Source of the DNA: HGM04593 sp045630965
GTDB lineage: Bacteria; Bacteroidota; Bacteroidia; Bacteroidales; Bacteroidaceae
Assembly: GCA_045630965.1 (NCBI GenBank)
Contig: JAZQTU010000042.1
Coordinates: 62,001-126,000, forward strand
Reading direction: 5' to 3'
DNA: 64,000 bases
Within the stretch, counting starts at the first letter, position 1. Each line of letters begins with the position of its first letter. The translations under genes were made by a program, and so were the position numbers. Shown in pieces: positions 24,380 through 32,544 of the stretch. The notes below the pieces were generated by a model. It searched no databases, had not been told where the DNA came from, and worked only from the letters and a program-made list of their open reading frames with translations.

Positions 24380-25681
24380 TTAATGATTTTCATTAAACAA
24401 CTTCAAACGTTCCTCCAACAATGCATAGTGATGAGGTTTAATATTGGAAGAACATGCACGCACACCATTCCGTGTTGCTCCAGTAGTCGAAAGGTCAATA
24501 CCACTCACACCGTAATAAAGCAACTCTTTAAGAAGTTCCCCACCGGGCATATCCTTATAACCGACAGTAAAGAAGAAACCATCGCTTACAGGTTCTTCGC
24601 CGTCGGTATCATACACCACATTAAAACCGTTGCGTTGCATGATATCCTTTATACGTGCTGTGCGCACCGCATATTCCTTTATATCACCTACAAAATCATA
24701 CTCACCGTCACATGCAGCCTTTAGCATTGCCGCCATTGCACATTGAGCAGAGTGTGACACTCCCGAAGAGAAGGCGTACAAGAAGGCATAAGCAAATGCC
24801 GCACCAAAACGCGCCATACCATAACGCTCTTTAAGCGCATCATAGTGACGTGCGAACAATTTATCTGAGATGCAGGCAAGAGCAATTCTTTGCCCCGCAT
24901 AACTAAATATCTTCGATGCACTGAGCAATATTATATAATTGTCGGTATATTTTGATACACTTGGCTGGTAAGGAGGCTCAAAAGGACGGCTCATATCACG
25001 ACGGAAATCCATTGTCATATATGCAAGGTCTTCAATAACCAGAACATCATGCTTTGCCGAAAGACGACCGATAATCTCCAGTTCCTCTTCAGTAAGTGAC
25101 ATCCATGTAGGGTTATTGGGAGTAGAATAAAGCACTGCACATATATTACCTTGCGAATAAACAGATTCAAGTTTCTCTTCAAGAGCCTTACCGCGGAATG
25201 CAGCAATGTCGAATGAGGCAATGTCAACCCCTATCACTTTCGCCTGCTGTTTCTGTACTGGAAATCCAGGATCTATGTAAAGTACAGTATTACGCTTTTC
25301 ATCGAGTTGAGAAGCTATCATCAGCGATGCGAATGAGGCCTGCATTGAACCTACTGTAGGTATACACCCTTGCGGATTAATGTCAGTATCAATAAAGGCC
25401 TTTACAAAACGCGACGCCTGCTCCTTTATTTCAGGGATGCCATCAATTATTGGATACACCGACGCGACCCCACGTTGCAGGGCCTCACATTCAGCCTTTA
25501 CACCTACCGCTGATGGCGGCAAGCCGGGAACGCCCATCTCAAAATGGATATACTCTACACCTGTGCGGGCTTCAACAGCACGCACCACTGCACCAATCTG
25601 ACGTATAGACGCAGAACGTATATCGTCGATTTCAAGTTCCTTGACAATTGAGTCAATTATATGAGGTTCAATTATTGACAT
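24380..25681 (-). CDS. PLP-dependent class I/II aminotransferase
   Basis: A 433-residue fold-type I aminotransferase of uncertain substrate. Visible features are FEMGVPGLPPS near residue 50, VGSMQASFASLMIA, YIDPGFPVQKQQAK, STPNNPTWMSL, VIEDLAYMTMDFR (PLP-binding region) and the Schiff-base Lys257 in LSASKIFSYAGQRIAL. The C-terminal SGIDLSTTGATRNGVRACSS carries the carboxylate-binding Arg region. It differs clearly from the aminotransferase at 12999. It is 13 bp upstream of the hexosaminidase gene and likely in one transcript, an association with no obvious metabolic meaning unless amino-sugar-derived nitrogen is involved. Confidence 0.86.
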   Translation of the reverse strand: MSIIEPHIIDSIVKELEIDDIRSASIRQIGAVVRAVEARTGVEYIHFEMGVPGLPPSAVGVKAECEALQRGVASVYPIIDGIPEIKEQASRFVKAFIDTDINPQGCIPTVGSMQASFASLMIASQLDEKRNTVLYIDPGFPVQKQQAKVIGVDIASFDIAAFRGKALEEKLESVYSQGNICAVLYSTPNNPTWMSLTEEELEIIGRLSAKHDVLVIEDLAYMTMDFRRDMSRPFEPPYQPSVSKYTDNYIILLSASKIFSYAGQRIALACISDKLFARHYDALKERYGMARFGAAFAYAFLYAFSSGVSHSAQCAMAAMLKAACDGEYDFVGDIKEYAVRTARIKDIMQRNGFNVVYDTDGEEPVSDGFFFTVGYKDMPGGELLKELLYYGVSGIDLSTTGATRNGVRACSSNIKPHHYALLEERLKLFNENH

Positions 25682-25774
25682 AATTTTTATTTGGTCTTTG
25701 GGTCCAAACAGCTTAAGGTATGACCTGCCGCTACAATAAGCATAACGCAGCCAACAACTTTTTAGATACTAAAA

Positions 25775-27472
25775 TCAGTCTTCCATAAGCTTACGGTATC
25801 TAACCTTCTTCGGCTCTTCAATTCCAAGACGACGCATCTTGTTCTCTTCGTAATCAGAGTAAGAACCTTCAAAAGAGAAGACGTTACCATCACCTTCAAA
25901 TGCAATGATATGAGTACAAATACGGTCGAGGAACCAACGGTCGTGGCTGATTACAACTGCACAACCAGCAAAATTCTCAAGACCCTCTTCAAGAGCACGG
26001 AGTGTATTTACGTCGATATCATTGGTAGGCTCGTCGAGAAGAAGTACGTTACCACCCTCTTTGAGAGCCATTGCAAGGTGAAGACGGTTGCGCTCACCAC
26101 CGGAGAGAACTCCGCACTTCTTTTCCTGGTCGGCACCTGTAAAGTTAAATCGTGACAGATATGCACGTACATTTATCTCTTTACCGCCAAGACGCATAAG
26201 TTCGTTGCCCTGGCTCATCACTTCGTATACAGTCTTGTCTGCAACAATATCCTTGTGATTCTGGTCAACATAAGCAATTTTAACTGTTTCACCAACTTCG
26301 AATGTACCCTCGTCGGCTGTCTCAAGTCCCATAATCATACGGAAAAGAGTTGTCTTACCAGCACCGTTAGGGCCTATGACACCAACAATGCCGTTAGGTG
26401 GCAACATGAAGTTAAGGTTGCTGAAGAGATGCTTGCTGCCGAATGACTTGCCAATATTCTCTGCATTGATAACCTTGTTACCAAGACGTGGACCATTAGG
26501 GATAAAGATCTCAAGTTTCTCTTCACGCTCCTTCTGATCCTCATTAAGCATACGCTCGTAAGAGTTAAGACGTGCCTTACCCTTTGCCTGACGAGCTTTT
26601 GGAGACATGCGTACCCATTCAAGCTCACGTTCAAGAGTCTTGCGACGCTTGCTTGCACTCTTCTCTTCCTGCTCCATACGCTTTGTCTTCTGGTCAAGCC
26701 ATGAAGAGTAGTTACCCTGCCAGGGTATACCCTCGCCACGGTCAAGTTCAAGAATCCAGCCTGCAACATCATCAAGGAAGTAACGGTCGTGAGTTACAGC
26801 AATTACAGTACCCTCGTATTGGTTGAGATGCTGCTCGAGCCAGTCAATACTTTCAGCATCGAGGTGGTTGGTTGGCTCGTCAAGAAGCAGAACATCGGGT
26901 TTTGACAAGAGAAGACGGCAAAGAGCCACACGACGGCGCTCACCACCTGAGAGATGATCAACAAGTTCATCGGGTGCCGGACAGCGGAGAGCTGACATAG
27001 CACGTTCGAGTTTGCTTTCTAGGTTCCATGCATCTGTAGCATCTATGATATCCTGCAGTTCCGCCTGACGCGCAAAGAGCTGGTTCATTTTCTCCTCGTC
27101 CTCATAATATTCAGGCAAACCGAACTTCATATTGATTTCCTCATATTCAGCAAGAGCATCAACTGTAGCCTGTACACCCTCCTTGACGCACTCCATAACG
27201 GTCTTGCCGTCCTGCAAATGGGGTTCCTGTGGTAAATATCCCACAGAGTAACCGGGTGACCATACTACATTACCCTGAAAATCATTGTCAAGACCTGCGA
27301 TGATCTTCATAAGGGTTGACTTACCGGCACCATTCATACCCACGATACCGATTTTCGCACCATAGAAGAATGATAGGTAAATATTCTTAAGAACCTGTTT
27401 GTTGGTCTGCTTGATTGTCTTGCTCAAGCCAACCATTGAAAAGATAATTTTCTTGTCGTCAACTGTTGCCAT
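25775..27472 (-). CDS. ettA: Energy-dependent translational throttle protein EttA (ABC-F)
   Basis: A 565-residue soluble ABC-F ATPase that binds the ribosomal E site and gates the first elongation steps according to the ATP/ADP ratio. It has two ABC cassettes: Walker A GMNGAGKST (about residues 45-53) and GPNGAGKTT, signatures LSGGERRRVAL and LSGGERNRLHL, and Walker B LLLDEPTNHLD and LLLDEPTNDID. A PtIM-like linker rich in charged residues (MEQEEKSASKRRKTLERELEW) separates them. The length and the ending FEGSYSDYEENKMRRLG fit EttA rather than Uup or antibiotic-resistance ABC-F proteins. Monocistronic, with a -7 box at 27520-27527. Confidence 0.94.
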   Translation of the reverse strand: MATVDDKKIIFSMVGLSKTIKQTNKQVLKNIYLSFFYGAKIGIVGMNGAGKSTLMKIIAGLDNDFQGNVVWSPGYSVGYLPQEPHLQDGKTVMECVKEGVQATVDALAEYEEINMKFGLPEYYEDEEKMNQLFARQAELQDIIDATDAWNLESKLERAMSALRCPAPDELVDHLSGGERRRVALCRLLLSKPDVLLLDEPTNHLDAESIDWLEQHLNQYEGTVIAVTHDRYFLDDVAGWILELDRGEGIPWQGNYSSWLDQKTKRMEQEEKSASKRRKTLERELEWVRMSPKARQAKGKARLNSYERMLNEDQKEREEKLEIFIPNGPRLGNKVINAENIGKSFGSKHLFSNLNFMLPPNGIVGVIGPNGAGKTTLFRMIMGLETADEGTFEVGETVKIAYVDQNHKDIVADKTVYEVMSQGNELMRLGGKEINVRAYLSRFNFTGADQEKKCGVLSGGERNRLHLAMALKEGGNVLLLDEPTNDIDVNTLRALEEGLENFAGCAVVISHDRWFLDRICTHIIAFEGDGNVFSFEGSYSDYEENKMRRLGIEEPKKVRYRKLMED

Positions 27473-27788
27473 AGATATATTATAAAGTTTATATTATTAT
27501 TAAAGATAACATTTAACTGCGAAGATAACATTTTTTTGCGATATTATAGCAACAACAGACGAAATTCGCCTTATCTAAGTAACAGATTGACCAATATACA
27601 ATCCCTTATTGAAAATTGATCTCAAACACAATTGCTTTGACAGTCCAAATACTGCATTTAATGTGGATAAAAGATAAATTACCATAAAAAGTAAAAAATG
27701 GAAACTATTTATAGTTTTCAGGCACACCTTTTAATAAAATAATTCGTTATTTTTGAGGTGTACACAAAAGATAGATGACACTACAAAA
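27473..27788. other. Divergent intergenic region, ettA / type Vd patatin
   Basis: No gene is seen. It carries the ettA -7 box (27520-27527, with TTG at 27550-27552), a lone TGTGGATAA DnaA-box-like site near 27662, a short inverted repeat AAACTAT/ATAGTTT near 27702-27717, and a -7-like TATTTTTG (27748-27755) for the patatin gene. Confidence 0.5.
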
Positions 27789-30071
27789 ATGAGAAAGATT
27801 GCACTCTACATTCTACTGCTCATAATGATACCTTCAATGCTGAATGCGCAGAAGGTAGGGCTTGTCATGAGCGGTGGCGGCGCACGCGGTCTTGCTCATA
27901 TTGGAGTCATTAAAGTATTGGAAGAAAACAACATACCTATTGATTATGTAGCAGGCACATCAATGGGAGCCATTGTTGCAGCCTTATACTCAATGGGATA
28001 CACTCCCGATGAGATGATCAACATGATGAAAAGCGAGGACTTCCAACGCTGGTACACGGGAACAATGGACCAGGACTACATGTACTACTTCAAAAAGAAA
28101 AGACCCGTCCCTGATCTTTTGAGCGTACACTTCTCCCTCAAGGATTCACTGCGTATTGTACCACCATCGGCAAACCTTGTAAACGCAACACCAATGAATC
28201 TTGGTTTTCTTGAGATTTTCGCCGGATACACGGCTGCATGCAAAGGTGATTTCGACAATCTTATGGTGCCTTTCCGTTGCGTAGCATCAGACCCCTACAA
28301 TAAAAAAGAAATAATTTTTTCCGAAGGAAACCTTGGCGATGCAGTACGTGCGTCAATGAGCTACCCCTTCTTTTTCAGACCAATAAAGATGGACAGCGTA
28401 CTTTTGTACGATGGAGGCCTATACAATAATTTCCCGACCGATGTAATGATGAACGACTTTGATCCCGATATCATTATTGGCAGTGTTGTAAGCCAGAACC
28501 CGACAATTCCGGAAGAGAACAACATAATGAGCCAGCTGGAAAACCTAATCATGGGACAAAGTGACTATTCATTACCTAATGAAAAAGGTATAATAGTAAA
28601 CATGCATGTAAAAGGTGTGGGATTGCTGGATTTTCACAAGATAGACGAAGTGACAAAATTAGGATATGACCGCACTACCACATTCAGCGATTCAATAAAA
28701 CGACGTATTACAAGAAGAGAAGACAGCCGGGAGCTGGCAAAAAAGCGCGAGGAGTTCAAAAAACGCATTCCGGAACTTATATTCAACAGAGTTGTCGTGC
28801 ATGGAATAAGCAAAGAGCAGGAAAAGGCCATAACCAAGGAATTTCAGATGGAGGACGAACTGTTCAACTACGAAAAGTGCAAAAAGGGATACTACAGCCT
28901 TGTTTCAAGCGATATTATAGAAAATGTAATACCACATGCAGTATACAATGAGGCAGATAGTGCATATACACTACATCTTGATGTTACTGTCAACCCTCCA
29001 TTCTCATTCAAGGTTGGGGCAGGACTCTCTACGGACATATCGAACCAGATATATTTTGGCTTACACTACCGTAACCTCCGCAACCACTCGAAAGAGTTCA
29101 TACTTGACGGACAGATAGGAAAAGTATATAATAATGTACAATTGTCGGGACGTGTAGACTTTCATGGAGAAATACCACTTTCTCTCAAGATGACAGGCTC
29201 ATACTCCACAATAGACTACTATAATATGAGGTATCTCTTTTCTAAAGAGAACACAATAGCCCTGAACCACAACAGAGAGATGTTCGCCAAGATAAAGATG
29301 ATACTGCCGTTCCTCAACCGCAAGAAAGCCGAAATAGGCATTGGAATTGCCGGCATAAATGACGAGTATATGCCTTCAAACATACTTAACCTTGAAAATC
29401 CAAACTTCGACCGCAACTATTCAGAACTGTTCAGCAGTTTTCTGCGACTCGAAGGCAACACGCTTAACGCAAAGGTATTCCCCACAGCAGGCAAGTACGA
29501 GACTTTGTCGGCACATTTTCTCATAGGCCGAGAAAAATATAAAGGAGTGGTTGATGTTGAAAACAACACTCTTGACCAATCATGGCTACAGATATGCTAT
29601 ACACGCCGTGATCATTTCAAAATTGCATCATCATTATCACTAGGCACATATCTGCAAATATACTACTCCACACGAAGGCTCTCCAGGACATATCAAGCCA
29701 CAATGATGCAGGTCGGAGCTTTTACCCCCACATTGACAAGCCTTTACAACTATGACCCGAAATTCCGCGCCAACCAATATATCGCAGGAGGTGTAACACC
29801 GATAATCAAGCTAAACAGCTTTATTCAGATACGCCCAAGTTTTTATGCTTTTGTACCCTACCGTACAATCATTGAGAACCCCGACGGCACAGCAAGCTAC
29901 AGTAAAAACAAGTTCAGTTCATTTGAATATATTGCAGACATTACAGCCGCTGTAAGACTTTCAAACATTTCGGTCAGCGCTTTTGTAAATTATTTCAGTT
30001 CGCACAAAACAAGCGTAAATGCAGGTATCACACTGGGCTGGTTTATGTTTAATGAACGGTTTATAGAGTAA
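27789..30071 (+). CDS. Patatin-like phospholipase with BamA-type barrel (type Vd-like)
   Basis: A 760-residue outer-membrane protein. Signal peptide MRKIALYILLLIMIPSMLNAQ, then a patatin domain with SGGGARG (residues 28-34), nucleophile Ser58 in GTSMG and the catalytic Asp in DGGLYNNFPTD (about residue 208). Residues about 310-400 look like a POTRA module, and the last 350 residues are beta-rich with alternating aromatic strands ending in ITLGWFMFNERFIE, consistent with a 16-strand Omp85-like barrel. The layout matches the type Vd autotransporter PlpD and its Bacteroidota relatives, with a surface or periplasmic phospholipase A1 activity expected. The frame extends 12 codons upstream, but the ATG at 27789 gives the signal peptide. 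A truncated relative lies at 59648. Confidence 0.9.
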   Translation: MRKIALYILLLIMIPSMLNAQKVGLVMSGGGARGLAHIGVIKVLEENNIPIDYVAGTSMGAIVAALYSMGYTPDEMINMMKSEDFQRWYTGTMDQDYMYYFKKKRPVPDLLSVHFSLKDSLRIVPPSANLVNATPMNLGFLEIFAGYTAACKGDFDNLMVPFRCVASDPYNKKEIIFSEGNLGDAVRASMSYPFFFRPIKMDSVLLYDGGLYNNFPTDVMMNDFDPDIIIGSVVSQNPTIPEENNIMSQLENLIMGQSDYSLPNEKGIIVNMHVKGVGLLDFHKIDEVTKLGYDRTTTFSDSIKRRITRREDSRELAKKREEFKKRIPELIFNRVVVHGISKEQEKAITKEFQMEDELFNYEKCKKGYYSLVSSDIIENVIPHAVYNEADSAYTLHLDVTVNPPFSFKVGAGLSTDISNQIYFGLHYRNLRNHSKEFILDGQIGKVYNNVQLSGRVDFHGEIPLSLKMTGSYSTIDYYNMRYLFSKENTIALNHNREMFAKIKMILPFLNRKKAEIGIGIAGINDEYMPSNILNLENPNFDRNYSELFSSFLRLEGNTLNAKVFPTAGKYETLSAHFLIGREKYKGVVDVENNTLDQSWLQICYTRRDHFKIASSLSLGTYLQIYYSTRRLSRTYQATMMQVGAFTPTLTSLYNYDPKFRANQYIAGGVTPIIKLNSFIQIRPSFYAFVPYRTIIENPDGTASYSKNKFSSFEYIADITAAVRLSNISVSAFVNYFSSHKTSVNAGITLGWFMFNERFIE

Positions 30072-30127
30072 AAAAGGCTGTTTTTTCAAAAAAAAATCAC
30101 TTTTTTCTAAAAAAAGTCCACAAATGT

Positions 30128-30158
30128 TTTGCAGGTTACAAAAAAAGCTATACCTTTG
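30128..30158 (+). promoter_or_regulatory. tRNA-Arg promoter
   Basis: TTTG (30128-30131), 19 bp spacer, TACCTTTG (30151-30158), about 30 bp before the mature tRNA 5' end. Both boxes match the Bacteroidota consensus exactly. Confidence 0.8.
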
Positions 30159-30188
30159 CACACGTCAAACGACAACAACCACAAAAAC

Positions 30189-30262
30189 GGTCTCGTAGCT
30201 CAACTGAATAGAGCATCTGACTACGGATCAGAAGGTTACAGGTTTGAATCCTGTCGGGATCA
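30189..30262 (+). tRNA. tRNA-Arg (anticodon ACG)
   Basis: A 74-nt cloverleaf. Acceptor GGTCTCG pairs with CGGGATC (two G-U wobbles), discriminator A at 30262. The D-arm is GCTC/GAGC, the anticodon stem TCTGA/TCAGA with loop CTACGGA, and the T-arm ACAGG/CCTGT with loop TTTGAAT. The anticodon ACG is at 30223-30225; A34 is normally deaminated to inosine to read CGU, CGC and CGA. CCA is not encoded. Confidence 0.96.
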
Positions 30263-30263
30263 C

Positions 30264-30293
30264 AAAGGAACTCAAATGAGTTCCTTTTTTCTT
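30264..30293 (+). terminator. Terminator of tRNA-Arg
   Basis: Stem AAAGGAACTCA (30264-30274) with TGAGTTCCTTT (30277-30287), extended by a T-run. It begins two bases after the tRNA. Confidence 0.88.
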
Positions 30294-30669
30294 TATATAC
30301 CACTCGCAAAAAAGCGGTTGCTCCGTGATTCACATCAGAGAGCAACCTTAACACAAACACAAAATAAAACACGACAAAACTACTATGCAAACATTCACCT
30401 GTTGCACCCTTCGGCGCAACACGGAACACAGGTATTCACATATCCGCGAACCGTTTGTGGTGACTTGCAATTATATAACAGAAGCGATTTCCGTTTTGTT
30501 TGAAAAATAAATGTTAAAATATAACAAAAAGCTGTTAAAAACGGCTTATTTTTAGTAATTTTGCACTCCCTTAAAAAAAACAGGGTAAAAAACCCCTATT
30601 TTCCTGTTTATGTAGGACTTTCATTTACCTTTTTGAAAAAAAGATTACAAACATAAAAATTTTAACATC
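30294..30669. other. Intergenic region upstream of the PagL-like gene
   Basis: No credible gene. It contains an 8-bp inverted repeat GGTTGCTC/GAGCAACC (30316-30323 with 30340-30347), a -7 box TAATTTTG (30556-30563), and a leader hairpin AAACAGG/CCTGTTT (30578-30584 with 30603-30609) with an alternative inner GGGT/ACCC pairing. The leader to the start codon would be about 100 nt. Confidence 0.55.
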
Positions 30670-31989
30670 ATGCGACGTTTAGCATTATTTACATTGACAA
30701 TGCTATTGTTCACCGGTATTGTTTCGGCACAGAAGATCAAGAACAGCTACACCGGTAACGATGGTTTTTCTATCAAGACCCAGGGTTTTATGGGATTCTA
30801 CATTGACCAGAGTCAAAATCTTGAGAATATCCACCCTGCAGCTCCTACCGGTTTGAATCTTGGCGTAGAGTTCCAGTCATACCAGCAATACCCATGGTTG
30901 CAGTACCACAACAACCCCACCTACGGTTTCGGTTTGTCGTATATCGACTTTGGTGCTCCTGAAGTTATGGGACATGCATTGGCTTTTTATCCATATGTAA
31001 ATCTCAACGTTGTACGCTTGAAACACTTTGAAACAAAGATAAAGTTGGCTACCGGTGTAGGTGTAGTGAGCCGTCACTGGTATTCACATCCCGAGGACAT
31101 TCACCCGGAAGATTACAACCATCCTGCCAACAACACCACTTTCAGTACCTATTTGAATGTATATTTGAGTGCAGGTCTTAACTTGAATTTCCCTATCACA
31201 CGTAACTTCGCATTCAACACCGAGTTTGGTTTCTTCCATATGAGTAATGGTAAGACAAGTGTTCCTAACCGTGGTATAAACACTTTCTACGGTGGTGTGG
31301 GTTTCATCACTTCGGTAAACCCCGAAGAAGAGGTTGAGCCAATACAATTCCCCGACCTTCCCTACCGTTGGAGTTTGAACTTCACAGGTTCGGCCGGCAA
31401 GATGCATTTGGACCGCGAAGACAAGCATAAGTTCCTTATCGCTACATTCCACGCAGGTGCTGTATATAATGTAAATAACTGGTATGCTGTAGGTCCCGGT
31501 GTTGATGTATTCTTCAATGACAATGTAAACGTCAATTCCAAGAACGGCTTTTATTGTACAAAGAAGCTGGACGGCAGCGAGATGGAATATACATTTACAG
31601 ACAAGTTGCGTGTAGGTATAAACGTAAACAACGAATTCCAGTTCGGCCGAATAACAGCAATGCTCGATTGGGGTATATATGTTGTAAACCCTTCAAGAAA
31701 CTACTATCAGTCATATAATGGTGGCGAAGTATATAAAGAGGTAAAACGTCCTGTAATATACAAGTGCAAGGATGTTGGTGTAGATGATGGTTGGAACTAC
31801 ATCCGTTTTGGTGCAAAATTCCGCGTATGGGACAACCTCTATATTCAGGCCTTGGCAAAGAACCACCTTCACATTTGTGAATACATCGAGTTTGGTGTAG
31901 GTTACACAATACCGTTCATCAGCAAGTCAAAACGTCACGATAACAAAATGATTTTCCACAACCGCAAGAACTGGTGGAAAAACTATTGA
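30670..31989 (+). CDS. PagL/acyloxyacyl-hydrolase-like outer-membrane lipid A deacylase
   Basis: A 439-residue outer-membrane protein. Signal peptide MRRLALFTLTMLLFTGIVSAQ, then a beta-rich body. The segment EFGFFHMSNGKTSVPNRGINTFYGG matches the PagL motif (His-x-Ser-Asn ... Pro-Asn-x-Gly), giving His190 and Ser192 as likely catalytic residues; PagL removes an acyl chain from lipid A. At 439 aa it is much longer than proteobacterial PagL (about 170), and the second half (from about residue 230) looks like further barrel strands, ending with EYIEFGVGYTIPF. Such long forms exist in Bacteroidota. The gene is alone and has a structured leader and a very strong terminator. Substrate position is not predictable. 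Confidence 0.8.
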   Translation: MRRLALFTLTMLLFTGIVSAQKIKNSYTGNDGFSIKTQGFMGFYIDQSQNLENIHPAAPTGLNLGVEFQSYQQYPWLQYHNNPTYGFGLSYIDFGAPEVMGHALAFYPYVNLNVVRLKHFETKIKLATGVGVVSRHWYSHPEDIHPEDYNHPANNTTFSTYLNVYLSAGLNLNFPITRNFAFNTEFGFFHMSNGKTSVPNRGINTFYGGVGFITSVNPEEEVEPIQFPDLPYRWSLNFTGSAGKMHLDREDKHKFLIATFHAGAVYNVNNWYAVGPGVDVFFNDNVNVNSKNGFYCTKKLDGSEMEYTFTDKLRVGINVNNEFQFGRITAMLDWGIYVVNPSRNYYQSYNGGEVYKEVKRPVIYKCKDVGVDDGWNYIRFGAKFRVWDNLYIQALAKNHLHICEYIEFGVGYTIPFISKSKRHDNKMIFHNRKNWWKNY

Positions 31990-31990
31990 T

Positions 31991-32032
31991 AAAACAATAA
32001 ATGCCCGGAATTTTCCGGGCATTTATTGTTTT
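31991..32032. terminator. Strong bidirectional terminator
   Basis: Perfect 20-bp inverted repeat (31991-32010 with 32013-32032), core AATGCCCGGAA/TTCCGGGCATT, A- and T-rich flanks. It serves both the PagL-like gene and the convergent thioesterase. Confidence 0.93.
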
Positions 32033-32054
32033 ATGGAACAGCGATAAAAAAGTA

Positions 32055-32426
32055 TTACAGCTTCGACATAAATCGTTCTATATCCACAATAAAACGCACA
32101 TGCGTTCCTTTTCCTATACAGTTGTCACTATCATAGGCTTCGACATTGAACATCAGCTTGCGTCCTTCTACATTCGTGAGATGTGCCACAGCTTTTATTA
32201 TAGCTCCAAGTGCCGATGGTCTTATGTGCGTGGTGTTTATCTCTGCTCCTACAGTTGTTGAGCCTTCGGGCAGGTATGGTGCAACGCAGTTCATTGCAGC
32301 ATTCTCCATTAGTGCAACCATTGATGGTGTGGCAAAGACATCAAGCCCGCCCGAACCGACAGCCGATGCACAATTACCAGGCTCAACAACAACCTTGCTT
32401 GTATATTCCAATCCTTCTTTCAACAT
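32055..32426 (-). CDS. Hotdog-fold thioesterase (FlK-like)
   Basis: A 123-residue single-domain hotdog protein. The block VFATPSMVALMENAAMNCV gives Thr and Glu, and TTVGAEINTTHIRPSALG gives His, matching the Thr-Glu-His triad of the fluoroacetyl-CoA thioesterase FlK family, whose bacterial relatives hydrolyse short acyl-CoAs. True FlK activity is not implied. The ATG at 32426 is preferred over an in-frame TTG at 32435. A -7-like box (CGAAGGTA on plus) lies about 30 bp upstream near 32458. Monocistronic and cytoplasmic. Confidence 0.82.
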   Translation of the reverse strand: MLKEGLEYTSKVVVEPGNCASAVGSGGLDVFATPSMVALMENAAMNCVAPYLPEGSTTVGAEINTTHIRPSALGAIIKAVAHLTNVEGRKLMFNVEAYDSDNCIGKGTHVRFIVDIERFMSKL

Positions 32427-32544
32427 ATCATTCAATATTTATTTGTTCATTCTTTTGCGAAGGTATGTAAAATAGGTAAAGAATAAAAATAATATACACT
32501 GATTTTGAAAAAGCATCTTTCCGTTTGTTATAACAATAAAAACA

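Noticed and set aside
30148..30429. Minus-strand frame of 93 codons containing DPDRIQTCNLLIRSQ
   Set aside because: It is antisense to tRNA-Arg; this translation is a well-known spurious product of tRNA genes.
30129..30503. Plus-strand frame of 124 codons through the tRNA
   Set aside because: It reads straight through the tRNA and its terminator and has no recognisable protein features.
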